Assembly (NCBI GenBank): GCA_947476295.1
Contig: CANJQC010000020.1
Location: 1-53,739 of the forward strand
Reading direction: 5' to 3'
Length of the DNA stretch: 53,739 bases
From: Planctomycetaceae bacterium
GTDB lineage: Bacteria > Planctomycetota > Planctomycetia > Planctomycetales > Planctomycetaceae
The stretch's first letter is position 1, and the number at the start of each line of letters is the position of its first letter. Shown in pieces: positions 26,801 to 36,669 of this stretch. The notes below the pieces were generated by a model. That model searched no databases. It was not told the origin of the DNA and saw only the letters and a list, made by a program, of their open reading frames with translations. Both the position numbers and the translations under genes were made by a program.

Positions 26801-27283
26801 CTACAAATTGCCTAGACTCATCCAGCGGATGGCTGTCATAAAGACGAGTGCTGTGGCTAGGACACCTGCGAAGAACGACAGAAAGAAACCAATCACCGCC
26901 AGTGAACGCGGTTGTTGTCTCAGCCCGTAAAATAAACATATGAAAAGCGCCACTGCGGTTAGTAACAGGCTGACACCAAGGATACCGACGACAAGCCAAG
27001 ACTGAAATGAATCCGTCGTCAATGATTTCGCCTGGCCGGTCGTTTGCAGATACCAGATGAGCAGAATCCAGGTAGTGTGTCCAGCAAGCTGCAACACACT
27101 AAGCACGAATCCAACAAACCCCGGGCGGTTGCTCATCAACAACCGAATGGTTTCCAGCATTGGCACGGCATCGTCAGAATCCCGTGCTGCAACGGCAGCA
27201 GTGTTTGCTGGTGGAACATAGCGGGGCCGATGAACAGGTTTGCTTTTTTTTCCAGCCTTACGAGCCACAGTATCAAAGTCCAA
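26801..27283 (-). CDS. Membrane protein with three helices, start uncertain
   Basis: A protein of up to 160 residues with a basic, Pro-rich N-terminal 35 residues (KAGKKSKPVHRPRYVPP) and hydrophobic segments at about 57-82, 92-117 and 128-152. The frame begins at TTG 27283; a GTG at 27268 is an alternative, and neither has a good Shine-Dalgarno sequence. The loop QQPRSLAVIG matches the downstream neighbour's RRPRTMSVIG, suggesting paralogy. No catalytic residues are recognisable. Confidence 0.5.
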   Translation of the reverse strand: MDFDTVARKAGKKSKPVHRPRYVPPANTAAVAARDSDDAVPMLETIRLLMSNRPGFVGFVLSVLQLAGHTTWILLIWYLQTTGQAKSLTTDSFQSWLVVGILGVSLLLTAVALFICLFYGLRQQPRSLAVIGFFLSFFAGVLATALVFMTAIRWMSLGNL

Positions 27284-27860
27284 TCAAGGCAGTGTGTTTT
27301 GCATGCCAGTCAAGCCTATAACCCCGCACAGGCCACCGATGAGATCCGTAACGTTTTTACGACTCACAGCTCGTAGAATTCCACTTCTGAGCAATCTGTG
27401 GAGATTATGGGAGATCTGCACTCGAATCTACAACCTCCGAGAAACCTCACCATGATTCAAAAAGTGAATTCCGCCCCACCGGGATACCATACCATGACCC
27501 CGGTCGCCGTGTGTCTGACAGACTGCCCCGCCATGTTTAATCCCCATCCTTGATGAATTTCATCTAATCTTTCCATTCACCCCACAATTTTTCATCTTTG
27601 TTTTCGAACGACAACTCCCAAAATCCCGTCTTTTCCTGCACAATGCAAGCCAGCGGGAATTACTGATAGTACCTTGATTCTCTTCGCGGACGTAAACGGC
27701 TGACCATCGTCGTGCGGCAGGATCATCGGTAATGACAACTTCTCTGGCCACAATTTTCTGCCGCTGATAATCTCCGCCCATTCACTCTCCTATCCGGTTT
27801 TTTCACCTCAGGAGATTCCGGACGTTCAGAATCCGTTCTGGCGACCACGGATGACTCCAG
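27284..27860. other. Intergenic region between divergent genes
   Basis: I find no gene in this 577-bp stretch; a minus-strand frame at 27560-27781 lacks any recognisable feature. It must hold promoters for the leftward membrane-protein gene and the rightward glycosyltransferase. Just before the glycosyltransferase, ATGACTCCA occurs twice 10 bp apart (27851 and 27861), and only the second is in frame. Confidence 0.35.
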
Positions 27861-29000
27861 ATGACTCCAATGGTACCGACAGCCTGTCATTATATACTCT
27901 GCGTGAACGGCTCACGGATTGTTAACAAACGCATGGCGATGTTTCTTGAAGGCATTCAGTCAAAAGGTCTGGGCATCAGAACATGGGCGCTACCACGGGG
28001 CGAGTGGGTTCTGGATAAGTCCGAGAACCCGACCCTGCCAAGTCGCGTTGGTCGATTCTCGGTGGATATCGGACGGGTCAGCGGGGCGCAGTTGTCATCG
28101 GTAATGTGCTTTCACTGGTTCGTTCTTCCGCTGGCGGTTGCCATCGGATTGATTCGCCGAGTCCCGGTGCTTTATGACGAACACGATCACTATGAAATTA
28201 ACACGCTCGAGGGCGGCGGCTCACGGCTGAAATGTCGTCTGTTCAGCCTGCTTGTGCGATGGATTCATCGCATCTGCCTGCCATGGGTTTCGCTTGTGAC
28301 GTGTATTCACATGGACAAGCAGACACTCAAACGCCACCTTGAACGCTGGCAGTCGTCGGTTCTGGAAATTCACAATTACCCGGCGTCCGTCTGGCGTGAA
28401 TCGGGGCGGACGCGATCACCATCGGGCAAGCTATGCTTCGTTTATATTGGTTGTGTCTTTGCCGAAAAAGGTGTTGGAGCGGCAGCGGAAGCGTTCCAGC
28501 TGCTGCCGCAAGACATCCAGAAAAATTCCGAACTACATGTCTTTGGCGAAGGAGACGCGAGTCTGATCCAGCGGCTGCGGACAATGCCAGGCGTTACGAT
28601 TCACAACGGTGTGACGCCAGCCGAATTTCAAAAATTTACCGCTACACATCGCTGCTGCGGACTGGCGCTGCTGGCTAACACGCCACGTTACAACCTTGTT
28701 GGAACCAATTGCACAAAGTTGTTTGAATACCTGGCGCTTGGTATGCCGGTGATTGCCACGCGGGTAGGAGAGTTTCCACTGTGGATTGGTGGCCGGCGAG
28801 TGGGATTGCTCATCGACGGCGATCTGAATCCACAACAGCTTGCGACTCAGATGCAGAAACTTTCAGAGGACGACATACTCTTTGACCAGTTCTCCCGCAA
28901 CGCCAGTGCCCTGATGTCCGGCGACGAAATGACCTGGGAACATGAATGGAGCAGAATTGATCAAACCGGTGTTGTCAATCATCAACGCAAAGCAGCCTGA
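27861..29000 (+). CDS. Glycosyltransferase family 4-like protein
   Basis: A GT-B fold glycosyltransferase of 379 residues that would move a sugar from a nucleotide donor to a cell-surface glycan or lipid. The N-terminal domain includes VLYDEHDHYEIN (about 108-119), and a hydrophobic segment at 130-150 may contact the membrane. The C-terminal domain has CFVYIGCVFAEKGVGAAAEAF, VFGEGDASLIQRLR, VTIHNGVTPAEF and the donor-binding TKLFEYLALGMPVIAT typical of GT1/GT4. It lies 72 bp before a sulfotransferase gene on the same strand, which suggests a joint role in a sulfated surface polysaccharide or glycolipid. Confidence 0.78.
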   Translation: MTPMVPTACHYILCVNGSRIVNKRMAMFLEGIQSKGLGIRTWALPRGEWVLDKSENPTLPSRVGRFSVDIGRVSGAQLSSVMCFHWFVLPLAVAIGLIRRVPVLYDEHDHYEINTLEGGGSRLKCRLFSLLVRWIHRICLPWVSLVTCIHMDKQTLKRHLERWQSSVLEIHNYPASVWRESGRTRSPSGKLCFVYIGCVFAEKGVGAAAEAFQLLPQDIQKNSELHVFGEGDASLIQRLRTMPGVTIHNGVTPAEFQKFTATHRCCGLALLANTPRYNLVGTNCTKLFEYLALGMPVIATRVGEFPLWIGGRRVGLLIDGDLNPQQLATQMQKLSEDDILFDQFSRNASALMSGDEMTWEHEWSRIDQTGVVNHQRKAA

Positions 29001-29072
29001 TTCTCGTTTGGTGAAGCCAACGAGCGTATAGGCAGATGTGTTGGCTCTTTGGTCCGGAAAAACCGAATATCC

Positions 29073-30041
29073 ATGTCTCAGCATCCAATACCCGTCTTCA
29101 TTCTTGGCAGCGGTCGATCAGGCACGACGATCACTGCGTCGTTGCTGAGTCACCTGCCGGGAATTCAGATCGCCAAAGAGACTGGATACATCGCTCAAAA
29201 CATGGCACTGCTGCAGGACATCAATAACCCGGAAGCTCTGGCGCGGCTGATTAAGGAAGTTAATTTGTGGCTGGACAAGGAGCAGTGGAGGAACAAATGC
29301 AGCATCGAAGGCTTTCGCGACTTCGGTCAGCGTTATCAACTCTCCGGCGGTGCCGCCTTTATTCACTACGTCTGGCAATTAGATTCCGAAGTCCCCTGGC
29401 AAGAATTATCATTCATCGGAGACAACACTCCGCTCTACGTGCTGGCAATTCCAGCCATTCAGGAACTCATGCCGAACGCGCGGTTCATTCATGTCGTGCG
29501 AGATCCTCGAGATGTCGTCTGTTCTGTTCTCAAGATGCGCTTCGGAGCGGATGATGTGGTTATTGCCGCGATGGAATGGCATTTGTTGTTGGGTTGCTGG
29601 CTGATGGCCGAGCGAGTCGTTGCCGCAGACCGTCGAATGGAATGCCGCTACGAAGATCTCTGCACAGCGCCTGAACGGACAATGACCCGCCTGGCAACGT
29701 TTCTGAATCTGACAGAAACGGATGCCATTGCAGCACTTGCGCGGCACACAGCGATCGGATCACAACAAAACACCGGATTTGAGAAGGTGGCCAGAGTGTC
29801 GCATCACACACGACTCACGGAACCGATCGCCCCCAGCCGAGTTGGGCGCTATCAGTCTGAATTGACCGCCGCTCAGGTTCAGGCCATCGAAGAAATTGCT
29901 CAATGTGGCATGTTGGCCTGCGGCTACCAGCCATCCCGGTGGCATGAACATCCGTTAATTCGAGAAGACCGCATCAGCCTGCTGAAATCAATGATTAATG
30001 ACGTCGCGCACCGCTTCCTGAAACGCATTCGCGGCAAATAG
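29073..30041 (+). CDS. Sulfotransferase family protein
   Basis: Transfers sulfate from PAPS to an acceptor. It starts MSQHPIPVFILGSGRSGTT, the 5'-phosphosulfate-binding loop (residues 12-18), and has the 3'-phosphate-binding stretch VVRDPRDVVCSVLKMR near residue 150. The end is basic (RFLKRIRGK). The frame opens at a TTG at 29049, but the ATG at 29073 places the P-loop at the usual distance from the N-terminus. The 322-residue length is typical. The glycosyltransferase neighbour hints at a carbohydrate acceptor, but this is inference. Confidence 0.82.
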   Translation: MSQHPIPVFILGSGRSGTTITASLLSHLPGIQIAKETGYIAQNMALLQDINNPEALARLIKEVNLWLDKEQWRNKCSIEGFRDFGQRYQLSGGAAFIHYVWQLDSEVPWQELSFIGDNTPLYVLAIPAIQELMPNARFIHVVRDPRDVVCSVLKMRFGADDVVIAAMEWHLLLGCWLMAERVVAADRRMECRYEDLCTAPERTMTRLATFLNLTETDAIAALARHTAIGSQQNTGFEKVARVSHHTRLTEPIAPSRVGRYQSELTAAQVQAIEEIAQCGMLACGYQPSRWHEHPLIREDRISLLKSMINDVAHRFLKRIRGK

Positions 30042-30124
30042 CCTGCTTGTGCGGTTCTCAAACTAACACGCACCACCGATCTATGTGGCGGGACGGTGGA
30101 AAGTTTATCGGGCGAAGGTCCGCG

Positions 30125-31561
30125 TTACGTCAGAATATCATGCACGACTTCGCCATGCACATTGGTGAGTCGGCGCTGGATGCCGTTGTGGTAATAGGTG
30201 AGGCGTTCGTGGTCGATGCCCAGAAGATGCAGGACCGTGGCGTGGTAGTCGTACCAATGGACGGGTTTCTCGACGGCTTTCCAGCCGATCTCATCGGTTG
30301 CACCATACGCCAGACCGTGCTTCAGACCGGCACCTGCCATCCAGATCGAAAAGCCGTACATATTGTGATCACGTCCGGCCCCGATCTGATCAAGCGCCGA
30401 CTGCGTGAACGGGGTGCGCCCGAATTCCGTGGTACACAACACCAGCGTGTCGTCGAGCATTCCGCGTTGGCGGAGGTCTCGCAAGAGGGCCGCGACTGGT
30501 TGATCCAGCCGAGCGGCTTCGCGGGTGTGGTTTTCCCTGACGTCTTCGTGACCATCCCAGTTGATCCGCGGAGATCCGAACGACCCGCCTGAAAACAGTT
30601 GCACAAACCGCACGCCTTTTTCCAGCAGGCGACGTGTGAGCAGGCAGCGACTGCCGAAGTCCGCAGTGGCTTCGTTGTCCAGTCCGTACATCGCGCGCGT
30701 TGCGGCGGTTTCCTGATTGAGATCGGTGATCGTCGGCACGGCGAGTTGCATTTTTGCGGCCAGTTCATAGCTGCGCATGCGGGCGAGCAGGGCGTCTTCA
30801 GCACCCACCGTTTCAAGATGCGCGCGGTTGATCCGGGACAGCAAATCGCGGCTGGCGAGTTCATGTGCGTGAGAAAGCTGGCGTGCTGGAAACAGGTCGT
30901 GGATGGCCTGGCCTTTGGTCTGAAATGCCACGCCCTGATGCTGAGCGGGCAGAAAACCGTTGGACCAGTTGATTGTGCCGCCAGCGGGCAAGCCTCGTGC
31001 GTCGGGCAGCACGACGTACGATGGCAGTTCGTCGGTCTCGCAGCCCAGGCCATACGATATCCATGATCCCATCACGGGAAATCCATTGAGGCGAAAACCG
31101 GAATTCTCTTCGAATGTGGCGGGCGTATGATTTGCCGATTCTGCTACCATCGATCGAATGACCGTCAACTCATCAGCGACTTCAGCGAGGTGAGGAAACA
31201 AGTCCGATACCCAGAGACCACTTTCGCCGCGTTGTTTGAATTCCCAGTCGTTCTTTCGAATCAAGCCGATCTGATTGAAGAATGTCGCAGGTCGTTCGTC
31301 GGCTTGCAGTGACTTTCCGTGAAATGCGGCGAGTTCCGGTTTGTAGTCAAATGAATCAATATGACTGACGCCACCGCACAGGCACAAGTGAATGACACGT
31401 TTGGCTTTTGCATCGTGATGCGGTAAACCGTGTGCCTCACCAGGCACTCCATCCGCGCGGCTGTTCCGACCACTCATCAACAACGATGCCAAGGCCGTTC
31501 CGGTGAGTGAATTCCCGGCGAAACTGACGAAGCCACGCCGACTCCGGGGTTGATTTATCAT
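30125..31561 (-). CDS. DUF1501 domain protein (planctomycete, exported)
   Basis: A DUF1501 protein of 478 residues with a Tat-like start (SRRGFVSFAGNSL, then a hydrophobic stretch). Family landmarks include VIHLCLCGGVSHIDSFDYKPEL, WDGHEDVRENH, LVLCTTEFGRTPF and the C-terminal DYHATVLHLLGIDHERLTYYHNG. The fold is related to sulfatases and alkaline phosphatases, but the biochemical role is not established. It lies 20 bp downstream of the PSCyt1/DUF1549/DUF1553 gene. This pairing recurs many times in planctomycete genomes and is often linked to polysaccharide use. Confidence 0.9.
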   Translation of the reverse strand: MINQPRSRRGFVSFAGNSLTGTALASLLMSGRNSRADGVPGEAHGLPHHDAKAKRVIHLCLCGGVSHIDSFDYKPELAAFHGKSLQADERPATFFNQIGLIRKNDWEFKQRGESGLWVSDLFPHLAEVADELTVIRSMVAESANHTPATFEENSGFRLNGFPVMGSWISYGLGCETDELPSYVVLPDARGLPAGGTINWSNGFLPAQHQGVAFQTKGQAIHDLFPARQLSHAHELASRDLLSRINRAHLETVGAEDALLARMRSYELAAKMQLAVPTITDLNQETAATRAMYGLDNEATADFGSRCLLTRRLLEKGVRFVQLFSGGSFGSPRINWDGHEDVRENHTREAARLDQPVAALLRDLRQRGMLDDTLVLCTTEFGRTPFTQSALDQIGAGRDHNMYGFSIWMAGAGLKHGLAYGATDEIGWKAVEKPVHWYDYHATVLHLLGIDHERLTYYHNGIQRRLTNVHGEVVHDILT

Positions 31562-31581
31562 AAGGGAAAAACCTTCAGCGA

Positions 31582-34500
31582 TCAGCGCACGTACAGGAAC
31601 TCATTGCTGTTCAGGATGACACGACAAAACGACGGCAGGCCGTGTGTGTCCACAAAGCGGCTTGCAAGTTGAACCTCGTGTTCTTCAGGTTCACGGCCAT
31701 ACGCCACCAGATAGACCAATTTGACTTGCGCCGCCGTTGACTCACCGGCTTCCCGCCGCATTCGATCAGCAAAATCATCTGCCAATGTAAAAACCAAAGC
31801 GTTGTTCAGCAGAGCCAACGCCTGAAGCGGCGTCGTCGTGGCGGCTCGTTTGGGAGTTGTGACTGATGGATCGGGACAATCAAAAGTATCAAGAAACGGA
31901 TTGCGGCCTCCGCGCGGAGAGAACCGATAGATGGTTCGACGACGGACTTCCGGCCCGGTCTCATTGACCGATTCATAAAAGTTGCTGCCTTTGAATTCGA
32001 AATGTCGTACATCCCGATATCCCACACCGCCAATAGCGGGATTCAGCTTTCCCGTCGCGATCAGCACTGCGTCCCGGATCTCCTCAGCTTCGAGCCGCAG
32101 TGATGTTTTTCGCCAGAGCAACCGATTGTCGGCATCAATCTGCGCAGAGGCTGCGCGGAATTCCGAAGACTGTCGGTAGGTTGCCGACGTGACCATCAGG
32201 CGGTGCATCGGTTTCAGGCGATAGCCTCCGTTGCAAAATGCCTGAGCAAGCCAGTCGAGCAAGTCCGCATGACTGGGCTTGCCGCCGTTGAAACCAAAGT
32301 CGCTGGGCGTTGTGACCATGCCCTGCCCGAAATGATACTGCCAAAGCCGGTTCACCATCACACGGGCCAACAGCGAGTTATCAGAATGCGTCACCCATTC
32401 GGCAAGTTTCAGCCGACGATCTGCATCGCTGGCATCCGGAGCAAGTCCAAAGTCTTTTGGACCCCCTGTCACAGCACTCAGTCCGGCTGGCGAAACTTCT
32501 TCAGCCGGACTGCCGACATCGCCGCGATTCAGGACTCTGGTGACGCCGGGGTTGTTTGAGACGCACGTATAAAGTTTCTGCAGTTCAGAACTTTTCAGGC
32601 CATCTTTTTCTGCCTGCAACGTCGCGAGGTTGGCGATCAACTGTTCGTGATTGGCGCGTTGCTCGGGAGAAAGTCGTGCCCGCATCTGCGCGCCGGACAC
32701 ATAATTCCGATCGGCGACACCCGCAGATACCGCGACTTCGTCTGCAGTCAACGCACGGTTGTAAAGCTGAGCCCGCTGAATCCGACCGGCCAGCATTCGA
32801 TTACCTCCGACAGGACTGTGCCGTAAGCCAAAGATGATCTGAAACTGTTCCGCCGCGAAAGAATGCAGGTCGCCGGGGCGATACGACGTGCCGTACGGCA
32901 TCCCGTCGCGATAGCCAGTGATCGTGCCGTCTTTTTGATAGACGATCGCAAAATGCACAGCCCGTTCTTTTGCGTTGGCCTCCTCAATACCATTAAACGG
33001 CATCGTGCGGAAAAAACCGTTGCTGCCTGCCATCCACGTTTTTGGTTCACGCTCGCCAAAGACGATTGCATCGAACGTCGCGCCATCCAGCGTCTGCACG
33101 CTGATCACGCCACCGCCGCTCTGGTCCAGATTATCAAGCTGCACCCATGCTTCGAGCGTCTTTTCCTTCAAATCGACAGTACAAGGTTGCGTCGCGAGCC
33201 ACGCATCTTTGCCGTCTAGGACGAGGCAGCCATCTTCAATCTTCGCGCTGCCGTGCGCGGTTGCATTGAGTGATCCAACACTGTCTTTTAAGTCACCGTC
33301 GAATTCCCAGGTGGCAAAGGCCTGCGGTGGTTCCGGAGATGCCGCCGTGCCATTCTCACGTTCCGCCAGAATCAGACTGCGAGCGGAATGTTCAATCGCG
33401 TCCTGCGCGGTGCGGATTTGTGAAAGTTCAGACTCGATATCTGCCAGGCGCTGCTGTTGCTCCGCCGACAATGCCACCTGGACACTTCGTTCGCCATGAG
33501 TCACGCCGGTCAGAGTCGCTGCGAGCTGGTAGTATTCTTTCTGCGAAATCGGATCGAATTTATGATTGTGGCATCGAGCACAATTGGCGGTCAGGCCGAG
33601 GAATGTCTGACCGACGATGCCAACCAGATCTTCGATCTCATCCTGAGCCATTGACATCCGCATCTTGTCGTTAGCGGGCAGTGTGGTGTTGTGCGGACCT
33701 GCGACAAGGAATCCAGTTGCCGTGATCGCGTTGACGTCTTCCGGATGCAGGATGTCGCCCGCCAGTTGCATGCGGACAAATTCGTCATACGGCATGTCCT
33801 GATTGAATGCATTGATGACCCAGTCTCGATAAGGCCATGCGTTGTTGCGAGGTTGATCGTATTCGAAGCCATTACTTTCACCGAAGCGCACAAGATCCAG
33901 CCAGTGCCGCGCCCAGCGTTCACCATAATGCGGTGACGCGAGAAAACAGTCCACCAGATTTTCCCAGGCATGATCGGATGTGTCGGTCAGAAATGTGTTG
34001 ATCTCATCCGGCGTTGGCGGAAGTCCCCGCAGATCGAATGACAGGCGGCGAATGAGCGTTCGCTTATCAGCTTCAATGGACGGAGCCAGCCCGGCATCGT
34101 TGAGCTTTGCATCGACGAATGCATCGATCGGATTTGATGTCCAGCCGGGGCGAGTCGTGTCGGGTGGTTGAGGACTACGCATCGGCTGCAGAGACCACCA
34201 ATCCAGGCCAGCGCGGGCGTCAGTAGAAAAGCGAAACGGATCAATTGTTTCCGTGCCCCATCTCGCTCCTCCTGCGATCCATGTCTTGAAAACCGCCTTC
34301 TCAGCCGCAGAAAGCGGCTTCTTTGGCGGCATCTGATCGGAATCGACATACTCCCAGAGCAGGCTCTGATCAAGATCCCCCGGCGCAATCGCGATGCCTG
34401 ATTCGCCTCCCCCCAAGGCTCGATCGCGAGACGACAGATCCAGTTGCCCTTTAGGCTCATCCCCGCTATGACAGTTCAGGCACCGCTGCGCAATGAGTGG

Positions 34501-34611
34501 TGCGATGTGACGATCGAAATTCTGAGCAGTGACGTCATTGGCACACGTGTGCTCTGCGATCGCAACACTTACCAGTATAAGCAGGCTGAATCCTGAAAAA
34601 AAACATCGCAT
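31582..34611 (-). CDS. PSCyt1-DUF1549-LamG-DUF1553 protein (planctomycete cytochrome type)
   Basis: A 1009-residue exported protein. After a signal peptide (residues 1-24) comes a PSCyt1 cytochrome-like domain with the haem motif CLNCH (44-48) and the family ending DQMPPKKPLSAAEK. DUF1549 follows (about 155-365), with GERWARHWLDLVRFGESNG and a second CARCHNHKFDPI. A LamG/concanavalin-like insert (about 425-615, WEFDGDLKDSV to RIQRAQLYNRALTADE) leads to DUF1553 (about 720-990, HPDN replaced by THSDNSLLARVMVNRLWQYHFG). GGAGAGG eight bases before the ATG supports the start. It is in an operon with the DUF1501 gene. An electron-transfer or carbohydrate-linked role is suspected but unproven. Confidence 0.9.
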   Translation of the reverse strand: MRCFFSGFSLLILVSVAIAEHTCANDVTAQNFDRHIAPLIAQRCLNCHSGDEPKGQLDLSSRDRALGGGESGIAIAPGDLDQSLLWEYVDSDQMPPKKPLSAAEKAVFKTWIAGGARWGTETIDPFRFSTDARAGLDWWSLQPMRSPQPPDTTRPGWTSNPIDAFVDAKLNDAGLAPSIEADKRTLIRRLSFDLRGLPPTPDEINTFLTDTSDHAWENLVDCFLASPHYGERWARHWLDLVRFGESNGFEYDQPRNNAWPYRDWVINAFNQDMPYDEFVRMQLAGDILHPEDVNAITATGFLVAGPHNTTLPANDKMRMSMAQDEIEDLVGIVGQTFLGLTANCARCHNHKFDPISQKEYYQLAATLTGVTHGERSVQVALSAEQQQRLADIESELSQIRTAQDAIEHSARSLILAERENGTAASPEPPQAFATWEFDGDLKDSVGSLNATAHGSAKIEDGCLVLDGKDAWLATQPCTVDLKEKTLEAWVQLDNLDQSGGGVISVQTLDGATFDAIVFGEREPKTWMAGSNGFFRTMPFNGIEEANAKERAVHFAIVYQKDGTITGYRDGMPYGTSYRPGDLHSFAAEQFQIIFGLRHSPVGGNRMLAGRIQRAQLYNRALTADEVAVSAGVADRNYVSGAQMRARLSPEQRANHEQLIANLATLQAEKDGLKSSELQKLYTCVSNNPGVTRVLNRGDVGSPAEEVSPAGLSAVTGGPKDFGLAPDASDADRRLKLAEWVTHSDNSLLARVMVNRLWQYHFGQGMVTTPSDFGFNGGKPSHADLLDWLAQAFCNGGYRLKPMHRLMVTSATYRQSSEFRAASAQIDADNRLLWRKTSLRLEAEEIRDAVLIATGKLNPAIGGVGYRDVRHFEFKGSNFYESVNETGPEVRRRTIYRFSPRGGRNPFLDTFDCPDPSVTTPKRAATTTPLQALALLNNALVFTLADDFADRMRREAGESTAAQVKLVYLVAYGREPEEHEVQLASRFVDTHGLPSFCRVILNSNEFLYVR

Positions 34612-34755
34612 CCAACTGGCCTCTCCGTCAAATCACGGGCCCTGCAACAACCGTTGACTGCGAAATTCTATTCTTTCGACGGCGTTTTGCCGAATAAGTT
34701 CTGCCACAATTTTTCCGGCAGAATAAAATGGCTCCCGTTTGCGGATCACAGGCGT

Positions 34756-34789
34756 AAAAAAACGGGGCACCCTGATAAAGAGTGCCCCG
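34756..34789 (-). terminator. Rho-independent terminator of the ammonium transporter gene
   Basis: A perfect 8-bp stem CGGGGCAC/GTGCCCCG (34763-34770 and 34782-34789) with an 11-nt loop is followed on the minus strand by seven T. It lies 80 bp after the stop of the leftward transporter gene at 34869. Confidence 0.88.
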
Positions 34790-34868
34790 CGTTAGATCTT
34801 GCTGGTTTAACCCATTCGCGCCCACAAGTCTGAGGAATCCATTCGTTGCCGCAACGAAACGTCCGCGT

Positions 34869-36422
34869 TCAGGTTAGCCGATACGCAGTTTCGCCGTGCT
34901 CGGTTACGTCGAGGCCTTCCTCTTCTTCATGTTCGGTCACAGTGAATCCGATCGTCTTGTGAATGATCAGGCCCAGCACAACGGTCATCACGAATCCGTA
35001 GACGCCAGCAGCAAGGATTCCGGTCGCCTGCAGCATGATCTGGTCAATGCCACCGATCACTGTCGCTGGTCGAATCACGAAGTAGCCAACCAACAATGCA
35101 CCCAATGCTCCGCCGACACCATGGACTCCGACGACGTCAAGTGAATCGTCGTACTTGAGCACCTGTTTCAGCTGCACGCCTAGGAAGCATACGAATCCGC
35201 CAATCAAGCCGATCACTAAAGCGCTGCCGGGGCTGACGTGGCCCGCACACGGTGTAATGACCACAAGGCCTGCCACCATTCCGGAAGCAACGCCAATTGC
35301 GGTTGGCTTCCCAACATGAATCCACTCAGCGACCATCCATGATCCAGTGGCAGCCGCACCAGCGATCGCTGTGGTTGCGAATGCCATCACTGCCACAGTT
35401 CCGGCGACAGGCAGGAAATCTTTGCCGACGGCAATCGCGGAACCGGCATTGAACCCAAACCAGCCGACCATCAGAAAGCCAGCACCCATCAGAGTCCAGC
35501 CGATGCTGTGAGGAAGGAACGGTCCCTTTGGAAATCCACGACGCTTGGGCAGGATCAAAATCAAGGCCAAGGCAGATGTTCCAGCAAGCACATGCACGAC
35601 TGTTCCACCAGCAAAGTCCAGCACGCCTTTCTGGAATAACCAACCGCTGACATTCCACACCCAGTGCGCTACGGGGTCATAAACGAGAGTCGCCCACAGT
35701 ACCACAAAGATGCACCACGCACTGAACTTCACGCGCTCGGCAATCGCACCCACAATCAAGGCAGGAGTGATGATGGCAAACATCATCTGAAACATTGAAA
35801 AAAGCAACTCAGGAACGCCCGTGTTGCCAGCCCCAACTGTGTCACCAGTCGTGACGATCCTGCCGACGTAATTTTCCGGAACTTTAGGATCAACTCCGGA
35901 AAACGACCGAAGCATGATCAATCCCGGGTCGAAGCCAAGGTAGCTGATGCGAGGTTTGTCGGAACCGTCATCATTTTTTCCCGCATCGACCGAGATCGCT
36001 GAAGGAACAGCAAATGTGAGACTGTAGCCGCAAAAAACCCACTGAATCGTCACGATCGGAACACAAACCATGACGCACATGAACATATTCAACACATTTT
36101 TTGCGCGAACCATGCCGCCATAGAACAAAGCAAGCCCCGGCATCATGAAGAACACGAGTGCGGAACTGACCAGAAGCCATGTCGTTGAGCCGGTATCAAT
36201 CGTGCCCTCCAGATGTGGGGCAGGAACTGGTGGTGTCGATTCTGTTGAAGCTGCTGCTGCTGACTCTGTTTCTGTAGACAATGTGCTCGCGGTATCAGCG
36301 GAAGCAGGCTCTGCAGCCGGCGTCTCCTGTCCGATTGTGATTGTCGAAGTTCCCAACAAGATAAACGTGGCCAGAACCGTATAAGTTACAGTTCGGATAT
36401 TGCTCCAGGACACTCTAGTCAT
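34869..36422 (-). CDS. amtB: Ammonium transporter (Amt family), copy 1
   Basis: An inner-membrane ammonium channel of 517 residues with a signal peptide and about 50 residues of Ala/Ser/Thr/Glu-rich sequence before the 11 helices. Family motifs include MMPGLALFYGGMVRAKNVLN, DPVAHWVWNVSGWL, DFAGGTVVHVLAGTSAL (first pore His) and VGVHGVGGALGALLVG (second pore His). The end is acidic (EHEEEEGLDVTEHGE). The ATG at 36422 follows AGGTG closely; a GTG at 36425 is equally possible. A second Amt gene lies upstream on the same strand. No P-II regulator gene is visible beside either. Confidence 0.93.
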   Translation of the reverse strand: MTRVSWSNIRTVTYTVLATFILLGTSTITIGQETPAAEPASADTASTLSTETESAAAASTESTPPVPAPHLEGTIDTGSTTWLLVSSALVFFMMPGLALFYGGMVRAKNVLNMFMCVMVCVPIVTIQWVFCGYSLTFAVPSAISVDAGKNDDGSDKPRISYLGFDPGLIMLRSFSGVDPKVPENYVGRIVTTGDTVGAGNTGVPELLFSMFQMMFAIITPALIVGAIAERVKFSAWCIFVVLWATLVYDPVAHWVWNVSGWLFQKGVLDFAGGTVVHVLAGTSALALILILPKRRGFPKGPFLPHSIGWTLMGAGFLMVGWFGFNAGSAIAVGKDFLPVAGTVAVMAFATTAIAGAAATGSWMVAEWIHVGKPTAIGVASGMVAGLVVITPCAGHVSPGSALVIGLIGGFVCFLGVQLKQVLKYDDSLDVVGVHGVGGALGALLVGYFVIRPATVIGGIDQIMLQATGILAAGVYGFVMTVVLGLIIHKTIGFTVTEHEEEEGLDVTEHGETAYRLT

Positions 36423-36669
36423 CACCTGTTTTCTCTTTCATTGTTGCGTGGTTATTTGGGAAGGGCGTTTCTTGAAGAGTTGACTGAAATTTGAGACGGG
36501 TTCCGGCGGCTCGCCAATTTCTCCAGAATCACTTCCGTGGTCGTTCAGGCTCACAAATTGTAATCGATTCAATTTCAAGAAACCGCTCCGGAAACAAGGA
36601 ACCTCCCCAGTGTTTTGACTGCGGATGTTTATCAAGTCCTGCGTCCTACGAAACTGAAATGAAGAATAC

